Of a DNA stretch of 22,217 bases, positions 15,023 to 22,217 are shown in pieces. Numbering within the stretch: the first letter of the stretch is position 1; every line of letters starts with the position of its first letter. A program made the translations under genes and the position numbers. The notes below the pieces were generated by a model. The model saw only the letters and a list, made by a program, of their open reading frames with translations, made no database searches and was not told the DNA's origin. This DNA comes from an uncultured Bacteroidales bacterium (lineage in GTDB: Bacteria > Bacteroidota > Bacteroidia > Bacteroidales > UBA932): positions 1-22,217 of the forward strand of contig URDD01000043.1 of NCBI GenBank assembly GCA_900546395.1, in the 5' to 3' direction.

Positions 15023-16910
15023 GAAGTACAGCCATTTCGCATTTCCTGCAGTCAAAAAGCAGAGGAAAGCGCTTTCCGTTGTTCAGTAGGAATAGTTCTC
15101 CAACTTTGTGTAAGCCCCTGTTTTGCTTCGGGCAGAGGCCAAGTTCGTGCCTGATGCAGTATTTCATCCTCATAAGCTCGGCATCAGGCTGGTGCTCAAG
15201 TTCAAAAGCCTTGTCAACGGCGCAGGCTCCAGCCTTTAGATAGCGTTCTTCCGCAAGCTTGTTGGAAACATTGGATTTATAGGAAATACTGTCATTTATT
15301 TTTATCCCGGCTGTAAAAGAATGTTCAGCCAGCGGTCTTGATGCTGTCCGGTTCTCAAGCGGCCGGCTTATGCATCCGGACTCATCAAGCTTTGCAGCTA
15401 TTTCCCGTCTCATACCGTTAAGGGCTGAGGCCGGCAAGAAAGGCAGTATGCAGCTTTCTGTCCTAATGTCTGAGACTGAAAATTTGTAATGTCCTGATTT
15501 CTTTTCGAGTTGTTGTCTGAATACCGCAGCCATTCGCTCTTGGTTGCCAGCCGGCTGGCATTCTGTTCCGTTTGAGAATCTGATTACTCTTCCATCTTCG
15601 CTCGTTGCGGTAGTTTCTATTACATAGTGTCCGTCATCAGTATTCCTGTGAATGCATATAGAGAGTCTTACCCCTATCTCTCTTGACGGCAGGTTGGTTT
15701 CAAGTTCCTTTTCAAAAGCAGTATCTATGTTGCGGAACAGTATAGCCCCTTCGTATAATTCAGGCATGCTTTTGCATTTGATTTCAAGTCCCGAACAGAC
15801 ATCTGCCCTAAAGCCGACGACTTCCGAGTTCCCGGCAACGAAAGACAGTCCGTCTCCGTTGTGCAATGTCAGTTGCTTTGTCGGGCGTATGGTAATCCTG
15901 TTCTTTTCTGGAGACACCCTGACTACTCTGCCTATCTCCTCTCCCATACCTTTGGCTGAGTCGAAGGTGGACCATTTACTTCTTTTTCCGTCAATGAAAA
16001 GTTCTGTATATCCGCGGTTGAAAGTCTTGTCCGGATCTGGTGTGAAACCGCCTGTGACATTACCGAAAGAGGCTCTGCAATATTTGTTTTCAGAAGCTGA
16101 TATAAGTCTGTCAATGGCTGAAGAGTAGTCTCTTACTATGTTTTTGACGTATGAAGCATTTTTAAGTCTGCCTTCTATTTTGAATGAACTGATTCCGGCA
16201 TCAGCCAGGTCTTTAAGCCTGTTTTTCAAGTTGTAATCCTTGAGAGACAGCAGAGCTTTGTTCCGGACCAGAATGTTTCCTTGTTCATCAGCCAGGTCGT
16301 ACATGGAGCGGCAGGCCTGTATGCAGGCACCGCGGTTGGCCGAGCGTCCGGCTATCGCTTCTGACATATAACATTGTCCACTGTAGCAGACACATAATGC
16401 TCCGTGTACGAAGAACTCAAGCTCGCAACTTACGGCTTTTCTTATTTCAGAAATCTGGTCCAGGGAAAGTTCCCGTTCAAGTATAAGTCTGGAGAATCCG
16501 GCATCTTCATAGAATTTAGCCTGATCTGGAGTTCTGATTGCGCATTGGGTAGAAGCATGAAGAGGAAGGGAGATCCCTGTCCGCCCGGCAATCTCCATTA
16601 CAGCCAGATCTTGTACGATTATGGCATCGGCTCCAGCTTCTTCAGCCATAGCCAACTGTGATGCGGCATCTTCAAGTTCGTCATCAAACAGTATGGTGTT
16701 CAGTGTAATGAAAATCCTTGAGCCGAACTTATGTGCGTATGTACAAAGCCTGGAGATATCTTCTATCTCATTGCCTGCGGCTTGTCGTGCTCCGAATCTC
16801 GGACCTGCAATATATACTGCATCGGCACCGCAGTCGATGGCTGCGATGCCGATGTCAATATTCCTTGCAGGAGCCAATAGCTCCAGTTCCCTTTTGTTTG
16901 CGGGGGTCAT
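14997..16910 (-). CDS. U32 family protein, RlhA-like (23S rRNA hydroxylation)
   Basis: 637 residues. The N-terminal TIM-barrel domain carries the U32 signature ELEFFVHGALCVCYSGQCYMS (163-183, with Cys173 and Cys180) and the following GACIQACR, which give the cysteine set of an iron-sulphur centre. A middle beta domain (about 320-470) fits DUF3656, and the C-terminal end has further cysteines in CIRHELGLCPKQ and FDCRKCEMAV. Length and layout match E. coli RlhA (YdcP) rather than the shorter TrhP (YegQ). RlhA acts in hydroxylation of C2501 in 23S rRNA; the old name 'collagenase-like peptidase' is not supported for this branch. It follows the TPR gene by 12 bases in the same direction. The exact substrate here is inferred by homology. 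Confidence 0.88.
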   Translation of the reverse strand: MTPANKRELELLAPARNIDIGIAAIDCGADAVYIAGPRFGARQAAGNEIEDISRLCTYAHKFGSRIFITLNTILFDDELEDAASQLAMAEEAGADAIIVQDLAVMEIAGRTGISLPLHASTQCAIRTPDQAKFYEDAGFSRLILERELSLDQISEIRKAVSCELEFFVHGALCVCYSGQCYMSEAIAGRSANRGACIQACRSMYDLADEQGNILVRNKALLSLKDYNLKNRLKDLADAGISSFKIEGRLKNASYVKNIVRDYSSAIDRLISASENKYCRASFGNVTGGFTPDPDKTFNRGYTELFIDGKRSKWSTFDSAKGMGEEIGRVVRVSPEKNRITIRPTKQLTLHNGDGLSFVAGNSEVVGFRADVCSGLEIKCKSMPELYEGAILFRNIDTAFEKELETNLPSREIGVRLSICIHRNTDDGHYVIETTATSEDGRVIRFSNGTECQPAGNQERMAAVFRQQLEKKSGHYKFSVSDIRTESCILPFLPASALNGMRREIAAKLDESGCISRPLENRTASRPLAEHSFTAGIKINDSISYKSNVSNKLAEERYLKAGACAVDKAFELEHQPDAELMRMKYCIRHELGLCPKQNRGLHKVGELFLLNNGKRFPLLFDCRKCEMAVLPNSPISRK

Positions 16911-16922
16911 CTGCAGAATTTA

Positions 16923-17861
16923 TCAGTTACATTTCAGAGCTTCAATCTGCTGTTTTGCAGCTGGGCCGAATTTAGGGTCTCCGGCGATTTTCTTGTAGTA
17001 GCCGCATGCTTTCTCATTGTCACCAAGCTGCTGTGCAAGAGCTGCAACAGTGTAGTACATCTGGTTGACATTACGTGCGTTAGGAGCAAGTGCGATATAG
17101 CTCTCAAGATATTTTACAGCATCGGCATTCTTGCCTACAAGTGAAGCTGCTGTTCCTGCTACCTGCATTGCAGTCGCATTCTCGAGAAATTCATTTGACT
17201 TCACGGCATTGTCGATAGCTTCCTGATATTTCTTAGCCTTGAGGTTTGATGCCGCGAGCTTTACATACATTGTAGAAAGCTGTTTAGCTGCAGGCTTTTC
17301 CTGTCCGTTTTTCATTGCTTCTGTGTATGCAGCTTCCGCTTCTGCTATTTTTCCCTGTGCTCCCAATGCCATACCGAGTCTGAGAAGAGCAGTTCCGTTG
17401 GTAGGATCAGCTGCCACAACCTTCTGATATGCTGCAGTTGCTCCTGCGTAGTCTTTAGCATTAAGCAACTGGCCTGCCTGTGACATGAATACCTGAGGGA
17501 TAAGTTCTGCAGCCTCTGTTGCAACTTCTTCATTTGTGTATTGCTTTGCAGAAGCTATAGCATTGTTGAGCTGCTCGATAGCCTTGTCGAAATTATCGGA
17601 TTTGATGAAATCTTTTGCAATTGCGAGCTCAACTTTAGGCAGGACATCTTTGCAGTTTGCAATCATATCTGCGCCTTCTTCGCCGCAGGCTTCAGCCATA
17701 GTGAGAGCCTGTTTGAAATAGTTAAGAGCGCCGGCATTGTCTCCCATCTGGAGAGCCATAGCGCCATTGTTGTAGGTGTCAGTTGCCTGCTGCATGTCCT
17801 GAGCTGCAACAACGCCGGCAGCAAACATCGCTGCTGCGACAGTAATAAGGATTCTTTTCAT
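16923..17861 (-). CDS. Secreted tetratricopeptide repeat protein
   Basis: 312 residues from the ATG at 17861 (MKRILITVAAAMFAAGVVAAQ signal peptide); a TTG four codons upstream is unlikely. The mature protein is almost wholly alpha-helical TPR units: for example the repeats at AGALNYFKQALTMAEAC, FDKAIEQLNNAIASAKQ, YAGATAAYQKVVAADPTNGTALLRLGMALGAQGKIAEAEAAYTEAM, YQEAIDNAVKSNEFLE and KACGYYKKIAGDPKFGPAAKQQIEAL. Such proteins are periplasmic scaffolds; no catalytic residues are expected. It is the first gene of an operon with the U32 protein, and its promoter is back to back with that of the M16-like gene. Specific partner unknown. Confidence 0.88.
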   Translation of the reverse strand: MKRILITVAAAMFAAGVVAAQDMQQATDTYNNGAMALQMGDNAGALNYFKQALTMAEACGEEGADMIANCKDVLPKVELAIAKDFIKSDNFDKAIEQLNNAIASAKQYTNEEVATEAAELIPQVFMSQAGQLLNAKDYAGATAAYQKVVAADPTNGTALLRLGMALGAQGKIAEAEAAYTEAMKNGQEKPAAKQLSTMYVKLAASNLKAKKYQEAIDNAVKSNEFLENATAMQVAGTAASLVGKNADAVKYLESYIALAPNARNVNQMYYTVAALAQQLGDNEKACGYYKKIAGDPKFGPAAKQQIEALKCN

Positions 17862-17913
17862 AGTCTTATTCAATATTTTTGTTCAATTCCGTTATCTAAG
17901 GAACACGTAAATG

Positions 17914-17921
17914 CAAAAATA
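17914..17921 (-). promoter_or_regulatory. -7 box of the TPR-U32 operon
   Basis: Minus strand TATTTTTG followed by CAT, a full -7 match, giving a leader of about 45 bases to the ATG at 17861. The -33 element is not clear. Confidence 0.5.
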
Positions 17922-17935
17922 GGAAATTTTTATTG

Positions 17936-17943
17936 TAATTTTG
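17936..17943 (+). promoter_or_regulatory. -7 box of the M16-like gene
   Basis: TAATTTTG, a full -7 match, about 17 bases before the ATG at 17960. With the opposing -7 box it makes an inverted repeat: AATGCAAAA (17910-17918) and TTTTGCATT (17939-17947). Confidence 0.5.
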
Positions 17944-17959
17944 CATTAAAACAGTACTA

Positions 17960-20617
17960 ATGATGAATAAAAATAAATATCTGACTTTATTTTTGCTGAT
18001 ATTGTCGCTGTCCCTTCCAGGTTTTGCCTTTGCGCAAAGTCTTGCATCCTTGCCTGATGATCCTGCAGTCTCGAAAGGTGTACTGCCTGACGGTATATCA
18101 TATTATCTGGTAACAAACAATACACGTAAGGCAGTTGCTGATTTGTCTCTTGTTTGGAAGACCGGATTCACCGCTCCTGCGGATTCGTCTGTTTCCAGTG
18201 AGCCTGTTAGTGCAGATACTTTGCAGAGTATTGCCAGAAAATGTCTTTCGGGAACTGATGTATTCGGGAAAAGGACTCCGGAATCATTTCTTAGGTCAAA
18301 CGGAGTAAAGTGTGGTAAAAGCGGTTATATAGAAAAGAAAGGCAATGCTGTAGTGTTCAACTTTAAAGATATAAATCTGTCTGGCGGCACAGCAGTTATT
18401 GATTCTCTGCTTTTGCTGGCATTTGATATGACCAGGTCGTGTTCCGCTATGCTCGCAGAGCGTGGGCATGAAAACTGCGGACAGGCAATTATACTTTCCG
18501 GCGACATAGCAGGAATAGCTGTGGCTGACAAAATGAAAATGCTTTCGCTGTTTGTACCGGATGCGGACCGTACGGAATATACTGATACGTATTCATGGGT
18601 TCCGGGAGACAGCGCTTCTTTTTTTGCAGTGAGGGATACGAGTGCTACGGTTGCTACTTTGTCTGCTGTATATTCGTTGCCAAGGACTCCGTCTGAATTT
18701 ATGGGAACTGTTCTGCCTGTCGTGTCTTTGCGTATGGGAAATGAGTTGGGGCTCATATTGCAGAAAAGGCTTTATAAGGATTTCTTTGCTCTGGGAATTC
18801 CTGTTGCGGAAATAGGATATGGTTATAGGGGAAGTTCGGACTGGGATGGAGATGAAAAGTTTGAAGTTTTTGTAAAAACTGCTCCGGAGAGCATTGAGCC
18901 GGCAATCACGGTAGTAACATTGGCTCTATCTAAAATAGCATCCAAAGGGGTTTCATCGACGGAATACTCTGCTGCACGTAAGATGATTGGCAGAAAGTTT
19001 GTCCGTGACGCAGGTTCTGTACTAAAAGGAAATGATGTCTTTGTAAACAGGTGTGTTTCATCATATCTTTATGGCTCCTCTCTTTCATCAAACGCTGATA
19101 AAAGCGGTTTTTTTGAGTCCAGCGCCCTTTCTGATGTAGAAGGTAACAGGTTTTTCAATAAATTTTCTTCATCATTACTGGGCAGTATTGGAAATTTGTC
19201 TTTGAGATATACTGCGGATACCTGTATTGTCGATGAAGCGGAAATGGCGCATCTGTTTTCAAAAAGTTGGAGCAATACACTTTCTTCACTTGTATCAAAT
19301 CCTGTGAATCTTGATGATACCACAGGCTTTAATATAGTATCGGAAAGATGTAAAATTAAAAAAGTCAAGGAGGAACCTTTGTCTGGCGGGCAGCTTTGGA
19401 CTTTTTCGAACGGGATGAAAGTCGTCTATAAAAATATTCCATCAGGAGGAAGGTTCTGGTACTCTATGATAATACGAGGTGGCACAGCTTCTGTCAATAA
19501 CCTTGAGGCCGGACATGGAGCCTTTTATGCAGATATGTTGGGTCTCTGTAATATAAGGGGTATCAGGTCAGATGATTTCGGCTACCTTTTGTCTGCAAAA
19601 GATATATCAATGAGCTACCGTGCCGGGGTTTCAGATATAGGAATATACGGTTCTGCACCTTCAGAGTCTCTTGATTTCCTTATGAAAGCCTTGGTAGGAA
19701 TAACGGAATTTGACAAGATTGATGACGGTGCGTTTAATTATTATCTTGAATGCGAGAGGCTTAAGCTGTTGTCTGAACAAGGAACAAGAAGAAGCAGGTA
19801 TGTTGCGATAGACAGTCTTATGTGTCCCGGATACAGGTATTCGGTATTTAAGTCTGAGGCCGGGCTTTCCCGGACATTGAAGGATGAGGCTGAGTCTTTT
19901 TTCAGAAAGCAGTTTTCGAAGGCAGATGACGGAGTGCTGGTTATTGTAGGCGATATCAGTGAGTTTGAATTGAAAAGAAAACTTCAGAACTACCTTGGGG
20001 CATTCAAAGTCGCAAACAGAATTATGCCTCGTACGGGCCAGGCTTTCCAGCCTATTTCCGGAGAATCTACATATATTCTGGACGGAATGTCAAATAGCAT
20101 AGATGTGGCTATGTCTGCTTCGGTGCAGTTGACAGCATCTTCATATATGGTGGCAAAACTGGCTTCGTTGGCTGTTGAAGATGCTCTTATGTCTTCTCTC
20201 TCAGATATTCCTGTGTCAGTGAACGTGTCTGATTTCTTTTCTGTAGTTCCGAGAGACAGGTTCAATCTTATGCTGACAGTTGAGGAACTTGGTCCGGAAG
20301 GTTTTTCAGAGGATATTGCATGTTTTGTCCCTGTTAATACCCTTTTTGCCGTGAGGTCTGCTATTCAGGGCCTGGCTGTCAATAGTTTGTCTGGTGAAAA
20401 ACTATCATTATACAAGACTGTACTAAAAAACAGGATTGCCTCCTATATGGCGGATCCGAGATACTGGGTCGATATGATTACCAGACGTTTTTCAGACGGA
20501 AAGGATCTTCATACGGACTATGTGGCAAAAATTGATGCAGTGACAGCAGATCAGGTAAAGGAAATGATACATCTGCTGGACAGCAGCGGCAAAGTCGAGT
20601 ATGTAGTACGTCCGTGA
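17960..20617 (+). CDS. Exported M16-fold (insulinase-like) protein, probably inactive
   Basis: 885 residues with a signal peptide (MMNKNKYLTLFLLILSLSLPGFAFAQ; the second Met at 17963 could also be the start). The layout is that of a full-length two-half M16 protein: LPDGISYYLVTNNTRKAVADLSLVWKTG (start of half one), a middle with YSLPRTPSEFMGTVLPVVSLRMGNELGLILQKRL, then half two from WTFSNGMKVVYKNIPSGGRFWYSMIIRGGTASV and VLVIVGDISEFELKRKLQNYLG. No HxxEH zinc motif (or reversed form) is present in either half; in half one the expected place is occupied by QSIARKCLSGTDVFGK. In half two NNLEAGHGAFYADML is a remnant-like match. So it is probably a non-catalytic periplasmic family member. Its neighbours give no clear function. 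Confidence 0.8.
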   Translation: MMNKNKYLTLFLLILSLSLPGFAFAQSLASLPDDPAVSKGVLPDGISYYLVTNNTRKAVADLSLVWKTGFTAPADSSVSSEPVSADTLQSIARKCLSGTDVFGKRTPESFLRSNGVKCGKSGYIEKKGNAVVFNFKDINLSGGTAVIDSLLLLAFDMTRSCSAMLAERGHENCGQAIILSGDIAGIAVADKMKMLSLFVPDADRTEYTDTYSWVPGDSASFFAVRDTSATVATLSAVYSLPRTPSEFMGTVLPVVSLRMGNELGLILQKRLYKDFFALGIPVAEIGYGYRGSSDWDGDEKFEVFVKTAPESIEPAITVVTLALSKIASKGVSSTEYSAARKMIGRKFVRDAGSVLKGNDVFVNRCVSSYLYGSSLSSNADKSGFFESSALSDVEGNRFFNKFSSSLLGSIGNLSLRYTADTCIVDEAEMAHLFSKSWSNTLSSLVSNPVNLDDTTGFNIVSERCKIKKVKEEPLSGGQLWTFSNGMKVVYKNIPSGGRFWYSMIIRGGTASVNNLEAGHGAFYADMLGLCNIRGIRSDDFGYLLSAKDISMSYRAGVSDIGIYGSAPSESLDFLMKALVGITEFDKIDDGAFNYYLECERLKLLSEQGTRRSRYVAIDSLMCPGYRYSVFKSEAGLSRTLKDEAESFFRKQFSKADDGVLVIVGDISEFELKRKLQNYLGAFKVANRIMPRTGQAFQPISGESTYILDGMSNSIDVAMSASVQLTASSYMVAKLASLAVEDALMSSLSDIPVSVNVSDFFSVVPRDRFNLMLTVEELGPEGFSEDIACFVPVNTLFAVRSAIQGLAVNSLSGEKLSLYKTVLKNRIASYMADPRYWVDMITRRFSDGKDLHTDYVAKIDAVTADQVKEMIHLLDSSGKVEYVVRP

Positions 20618-20693
20618 TACAGAAAAGAAATTCTGCCCATGTTATTGGCGGAACAATTATGAAGTAATAAATCACTTGCGAAACTTTAATTAT

Positions 20694-21296
20694 ATGAGAT
20701 ACGACAGACCTGCTATAATACAGATTGATGACTGTCTGGTTTCCGATGAAATCCTGACAGAGTATTTTGCCTGTGACTATGAGAAATGCAAAGGGTGCTG
20801 CTGCATTATCGGAGATAGTGGTGCTCCTTTGGAAGAGGTTGAAACAGAGGCTATTGAGAAGAATTATGAAATTTTCGCACCCCTTATGAGCCGGAAAGGC
20901 AGGGAGAGAGTCTCACAGACTGGTTTTTTTGAAGTGGATGCAGACGGGGATCTGGTGACACCTCTTGTGCCAGGAAGCGAGGAGTGTGCCTTTGCTCATT
21001 TTGACGAAAAAGGAAACTGCTTCTGCGCTATGGAGAAATGTTGGTTTAATGGGGAAGGCGACTTTCGCAAGCCGATATCATGCTGGCTTTATCCGATAAG
21101 GGTTTCAATCCTAAGCAACGGTATGAAAGCCTTGAATCTGCACAGATGGGAAATATGTAAGGATGCTTTTGAAAAAGGTAGAAAAGAAAAGGTCCGCGTC
21201 TATGAATTTCTACGCGAACCTATAGAACGTTATTTCGGCGAGGACTTTTACTCGGCTTTGTCGGAAGCTGCTAAGATGCTCAATGAGCGTTCATAG
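20694..21296 (+). CDS. DUF3109 family cysteine-cluster protein
   Basis: 200 residues from the ATG at 20694; the frame extends to a TTG at 20676 that I reject because an ATG is available and family members start near MRYDRP. Cysteines are clustered: CDYEKCKGCCC (about 28-38), ECAFAHFDEKGNCFCAMEKCWF, SCWLYP and EICKDAF, a pattern typical of DUF3109/YkgJ-like proteins that probably bind zinc or an iron-sulphur cluster. The biochemical role is unknown. No signal peptide, so cytoplasmic. It starts 76 bases after the M16-like gene, likely by read-through or a weak own promoter, and its last 49 bases overlap the DUF2007 gene on the opposite strand. Confidence 0.87.
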   Translation: MRYDRPAIIQIDDCLVSDEILTEYFACDYEKCKGCCCIIGDSGAPLEEVETEAIEKNYEIFAPLMSRKGRERVSQTGFFEVDADGDLVTPLVPGSEECAFAHFDEKGNCFCAMEKCWFNGEGDFRKPISCWLYPIRVSILSNGMKALNLHRWEICKDAFEKGRKEKVRVYEFLREPIERYFGEDFYSALSEAAKMLNERS

Positions 21297-21463
21297 TCTC
21301 CTTCATTGACTTTGAGCTCGATAGGTCCGTCATAGTTGACTGACGGGAAAGATGAACTTTCTCCAAAGATTGCAGATTCAATCCCGTTGTCTTTCAGTTT
21401 GGCTGCCGCGAGGCGTGCTGCCATCGGTTCCGAGAATTTCTCGACTGTCTTCAACTCGTTCAT
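21248..21463 (-). CDS. DUF2007 family small protein
   Basis: 71 residues. The sequence MNELKTVEKFSEPMAARLAAAKLKDNGIESAIFGESS... has the family pattern of a small ferredoxin-like fold: a strand, a helix carrying 'LAAAKLKDNGIES', then IELKVNEGDYERSLSIL. Members are called putative signal-transducing proteins but no function is proven. Cytoplasmic, no membrane segment. It lies 74 bases behind the membrane-protein gene in the same direction, with a hairpin and T-run just before its start. It overlaps DUF3109 tail-to-tail by 49 bases. Confidence 0.8.
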   Translation of the reverse strand: MNELKTVEKFSEPMAARLAAAKLKDNGIESAIFGESSSFPSVNYDGPIELKVNEGDYERSLSILAASDKAE

Positions 21464-21465
21464 AG

Positions 21466-21494
21466 CAAAAAAGATTATTCCGCGTTGCTGCGGA
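21466..21494 (-). terminator. Candidate terminator/attenuator before the DUF2007 gene
   Basis: Minus strand: TCCGC / GCGGA stem (21494-21490 with 21483-21479) with a 6-base loop, followed after six bases by TTTTTT (21472-21467). The stem is only 5 bp. It would end transcripts of the 21538-22008 gene, or act as an attenuator, as it finishes three bases before the DUF2007 ATG. Confidence 0.35.
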
Positions 21495-21537
21495 GTTGCT
21501 TTTGTGTTTTGGTTTGCCGGGCAGGGAAGCGGCTGTA

Positions 21538-22008
21538 CTATTCCTCTGTGGATATGTTTCCAAGTCTGCTTTCCAGCCCTGTTACGATTCTCATCACATC
21601 TTTTCTGAGCCCTTCAACTTCTATGCCCCCGATTTTGGCAGTAAGGGTGATTCTGTCTTCGTACATTCTGGTAAATCTGCTTACTCCGGTTTTTCTGAAT
21701 GTCATAGTTCCGACTCCCGACGCTTCGAGGACATATTCCCTGTTGGTCATGAATGTCATGACTCTGTCCTTGTTTTCTTCCCAACTGCCTGCTGTAGCGG
21801 CCGTTCTTGTCATAAATCCTACGCTTGGATATATGGCAGCGATGACTGCAAAGAATATAGCGATTTTCCACAGTGCGCTGTATCCTCCTATGAACATGGT
21901 AGATATGTTTCCTTCTGCCGCTCCGGTAAGGACGAGCACCGATATTATGGCAACGAATATTACCGTGAAATACAAGAAATATTTTACAGCTCTTATGAAG
22001 TATCTCAT
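21538..22008 (-). CDS. Two-TM membrane protein of unknown function
   Basis: 156 residues. Two membrane segments (about 10-28, YFLYFTVIFVAIISVLVLTG, and 44-62, ALWKIAIFFAVIAAIYPSVGF) are followed by a cytoplasmic or periplasmic soluble domain of about 85 residues (SWEENKDRVMTFMTNREYVLEASGVGTMTFRKTGVSRFTRMYEDRITL...) that looks beta-rich with a closing helix (DVMRIVTGLESRL). I recognise no named family, though the layout resembles small conserved Bacteroidales proteins. The minus strand is preferred over the long open frames on the plus strand because it has a proper start, a membrane topology and a -7 box upstream. The next gene in the same direction is DUF2007. Confidence 0.72.
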   Translation of the reverse strand: MRYFIRAVKYFLYFTVIFVAIISVLVLTGAAEGNISTMFIGGYSALWKIAIFFAVIAAIYPSVGFMTRTAATAGSWEENKDRVMTFMTNREYVLEASGVGTMTFRKTGVSRFTRMYEDRITLTAKIGGIEVEGLRKDVMRIVTGLESRLGNISTEE

Positions 22009-22074
22009 TTGTCTTGTGTATTAGTATGTTTGTTCGTACTCCGTCTTTGGGGAATGCGAATGTTTTCAACTGAA

Positions 22075-22082
22075 CAAAAATA
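22075..22082 (-). promoter_or_regulatory. -7 box upstream of the two-TM protein gene
   Basis: Minus strand TATTTTTG, a full -7 match; it predicts a leader of roughly 60 bases to the ATG at 22008. The -33 element is weak. The stretch 22083-22162 around it is AT-rich and holds no gene that I can see. Confidence 0.45.
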
Positions 22083-22162
22083 ATATTTTTTGAGACAAGA
22101 TTGCCAGATAGTGAGGCAAATTTTAAAATATTTTCTATATCATAGCTGTCCGGAGAAATTTT

Positions 22163-22217
22163 TTACCATAAAGTAAGTTGCCCGTTTGAGTCGTCCTCCG
22201 GAACATTAGCCGACTCA
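22163..22217 (-). CDS. Possible 3' end of an upstream gene (partial)
   Basis: Reading inward from the right edge on the minus strand, 17 codons are open and end in TAA (22165-22163), giving ESANVPEDDSNGQLTLW. The composition (acidic, ending LTLW) looks like a protein tail, but 17 codons can stay open by chance and another minus frame is also open. The gene would lie to the right of the window. Confidence 0.3.
   Translation of the reverse strand, partial: ESANVPEDDSNGQLTLW

Noticed and set aside
21485..22083. Two long plus-strand open frames (179 and 195 codons) opposite the two-TM gene
   Set aside because: Both have shadow-like composition (Cys/Ser/His-rich or scattered hydrophobics) and no promoter; the minus-strand frame has a coherent topology and a -7 box.
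22187..22217. Perfect 7-bp inverted repeat TGAGTCG/CGACTCA ending at the right edge
   Set aside because: Short arms, a 17-base gap and no T-run; the window ends at the repeat, so its extent cannot be judged.

Overview
This window is a stretch of ordinary chromosome from a member of the Bacteroidota, most likely order Bacteroidales. The evidence is the promoters, which repeatedly show the Bacteroidota -7 box TAnnTTTG with an upstream TTTG about 20 bases away, the near absence of Shine-Dalgarno sequences, and family-typical proteins (zinc-finger-less TopA with a basic tail, DUF3109, DUF2007, DUF2490, VTC/DUF4956, a long RlhA-like U32 protein). Genus cannot be fixed from the sequence alone. I see no rRNA, tRNA, insertion sequence, phage gene or CRISPR array.

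Layout. 1-2557 (minus) is the rod-shape operon mreB-mreC-mreD-mrdA, with mrdA (PBP2) cut off by the left edge. ispD (2651-3358, plus) diverges from mreB and converges with an Lrp/AsnC-family regulator (3373-3894, minus), whose upstream region carries six TTATAA sites, one pair of them between its -33 and -7 boxes. topA (4024-6327, minus) follows. 6456-9208 (minus) is a tight four-gene operon: small secreted protein, VTC-domain polyphosphate polymerase, DUF4956 membrane protein, DUF2490-type outer-membrane barrel. This is a candidate envelope polyphosphate module. Divergent from it, 9340-13649 (plus) is pbp1A-ddl-prmC with 4-base gaps, joining peptidoglycan polymerisation and crosslinking to D-Ala-D-Ala synthesis. 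An unrecognised lipoprotein (13745-15022, plus) overlaps tail-to-tail with an RlhA-like U32 protein (14997-16910, minus), which is in an operon behind a secreted TPR protein (16923-17861, minus). A divergent promoter pair separates the TPR gene from a large exported M16-fold protein (17960-20617, plus) with no zinc-binding motif. A DUF3109 Cys-cluster protein (20694-21296, plus) overlaps tail-to-tail with a DUF2007 protein (21248-21463, minus), which is preceded by a two-TM membrane protein (21538-22008, minus). The last ~200 bases hold a promoter and perhaps the 3' tip of another minus-strand gene.

Overall the region is rich in cell-envelope functions: elongasome, PBP1A and Ddl, polyphosphate/outer membrane module, lipoprotein and exported M16-like protein. 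The most unexpected structures are a perfect 20-bp inverted repeat inside the start of mreC, the TTATAA operator array of the Lrp gene, and the VTC-DUF4956-DUF2490 operon. I found nothing that can be claimed as a wholly new system from sequence alone.
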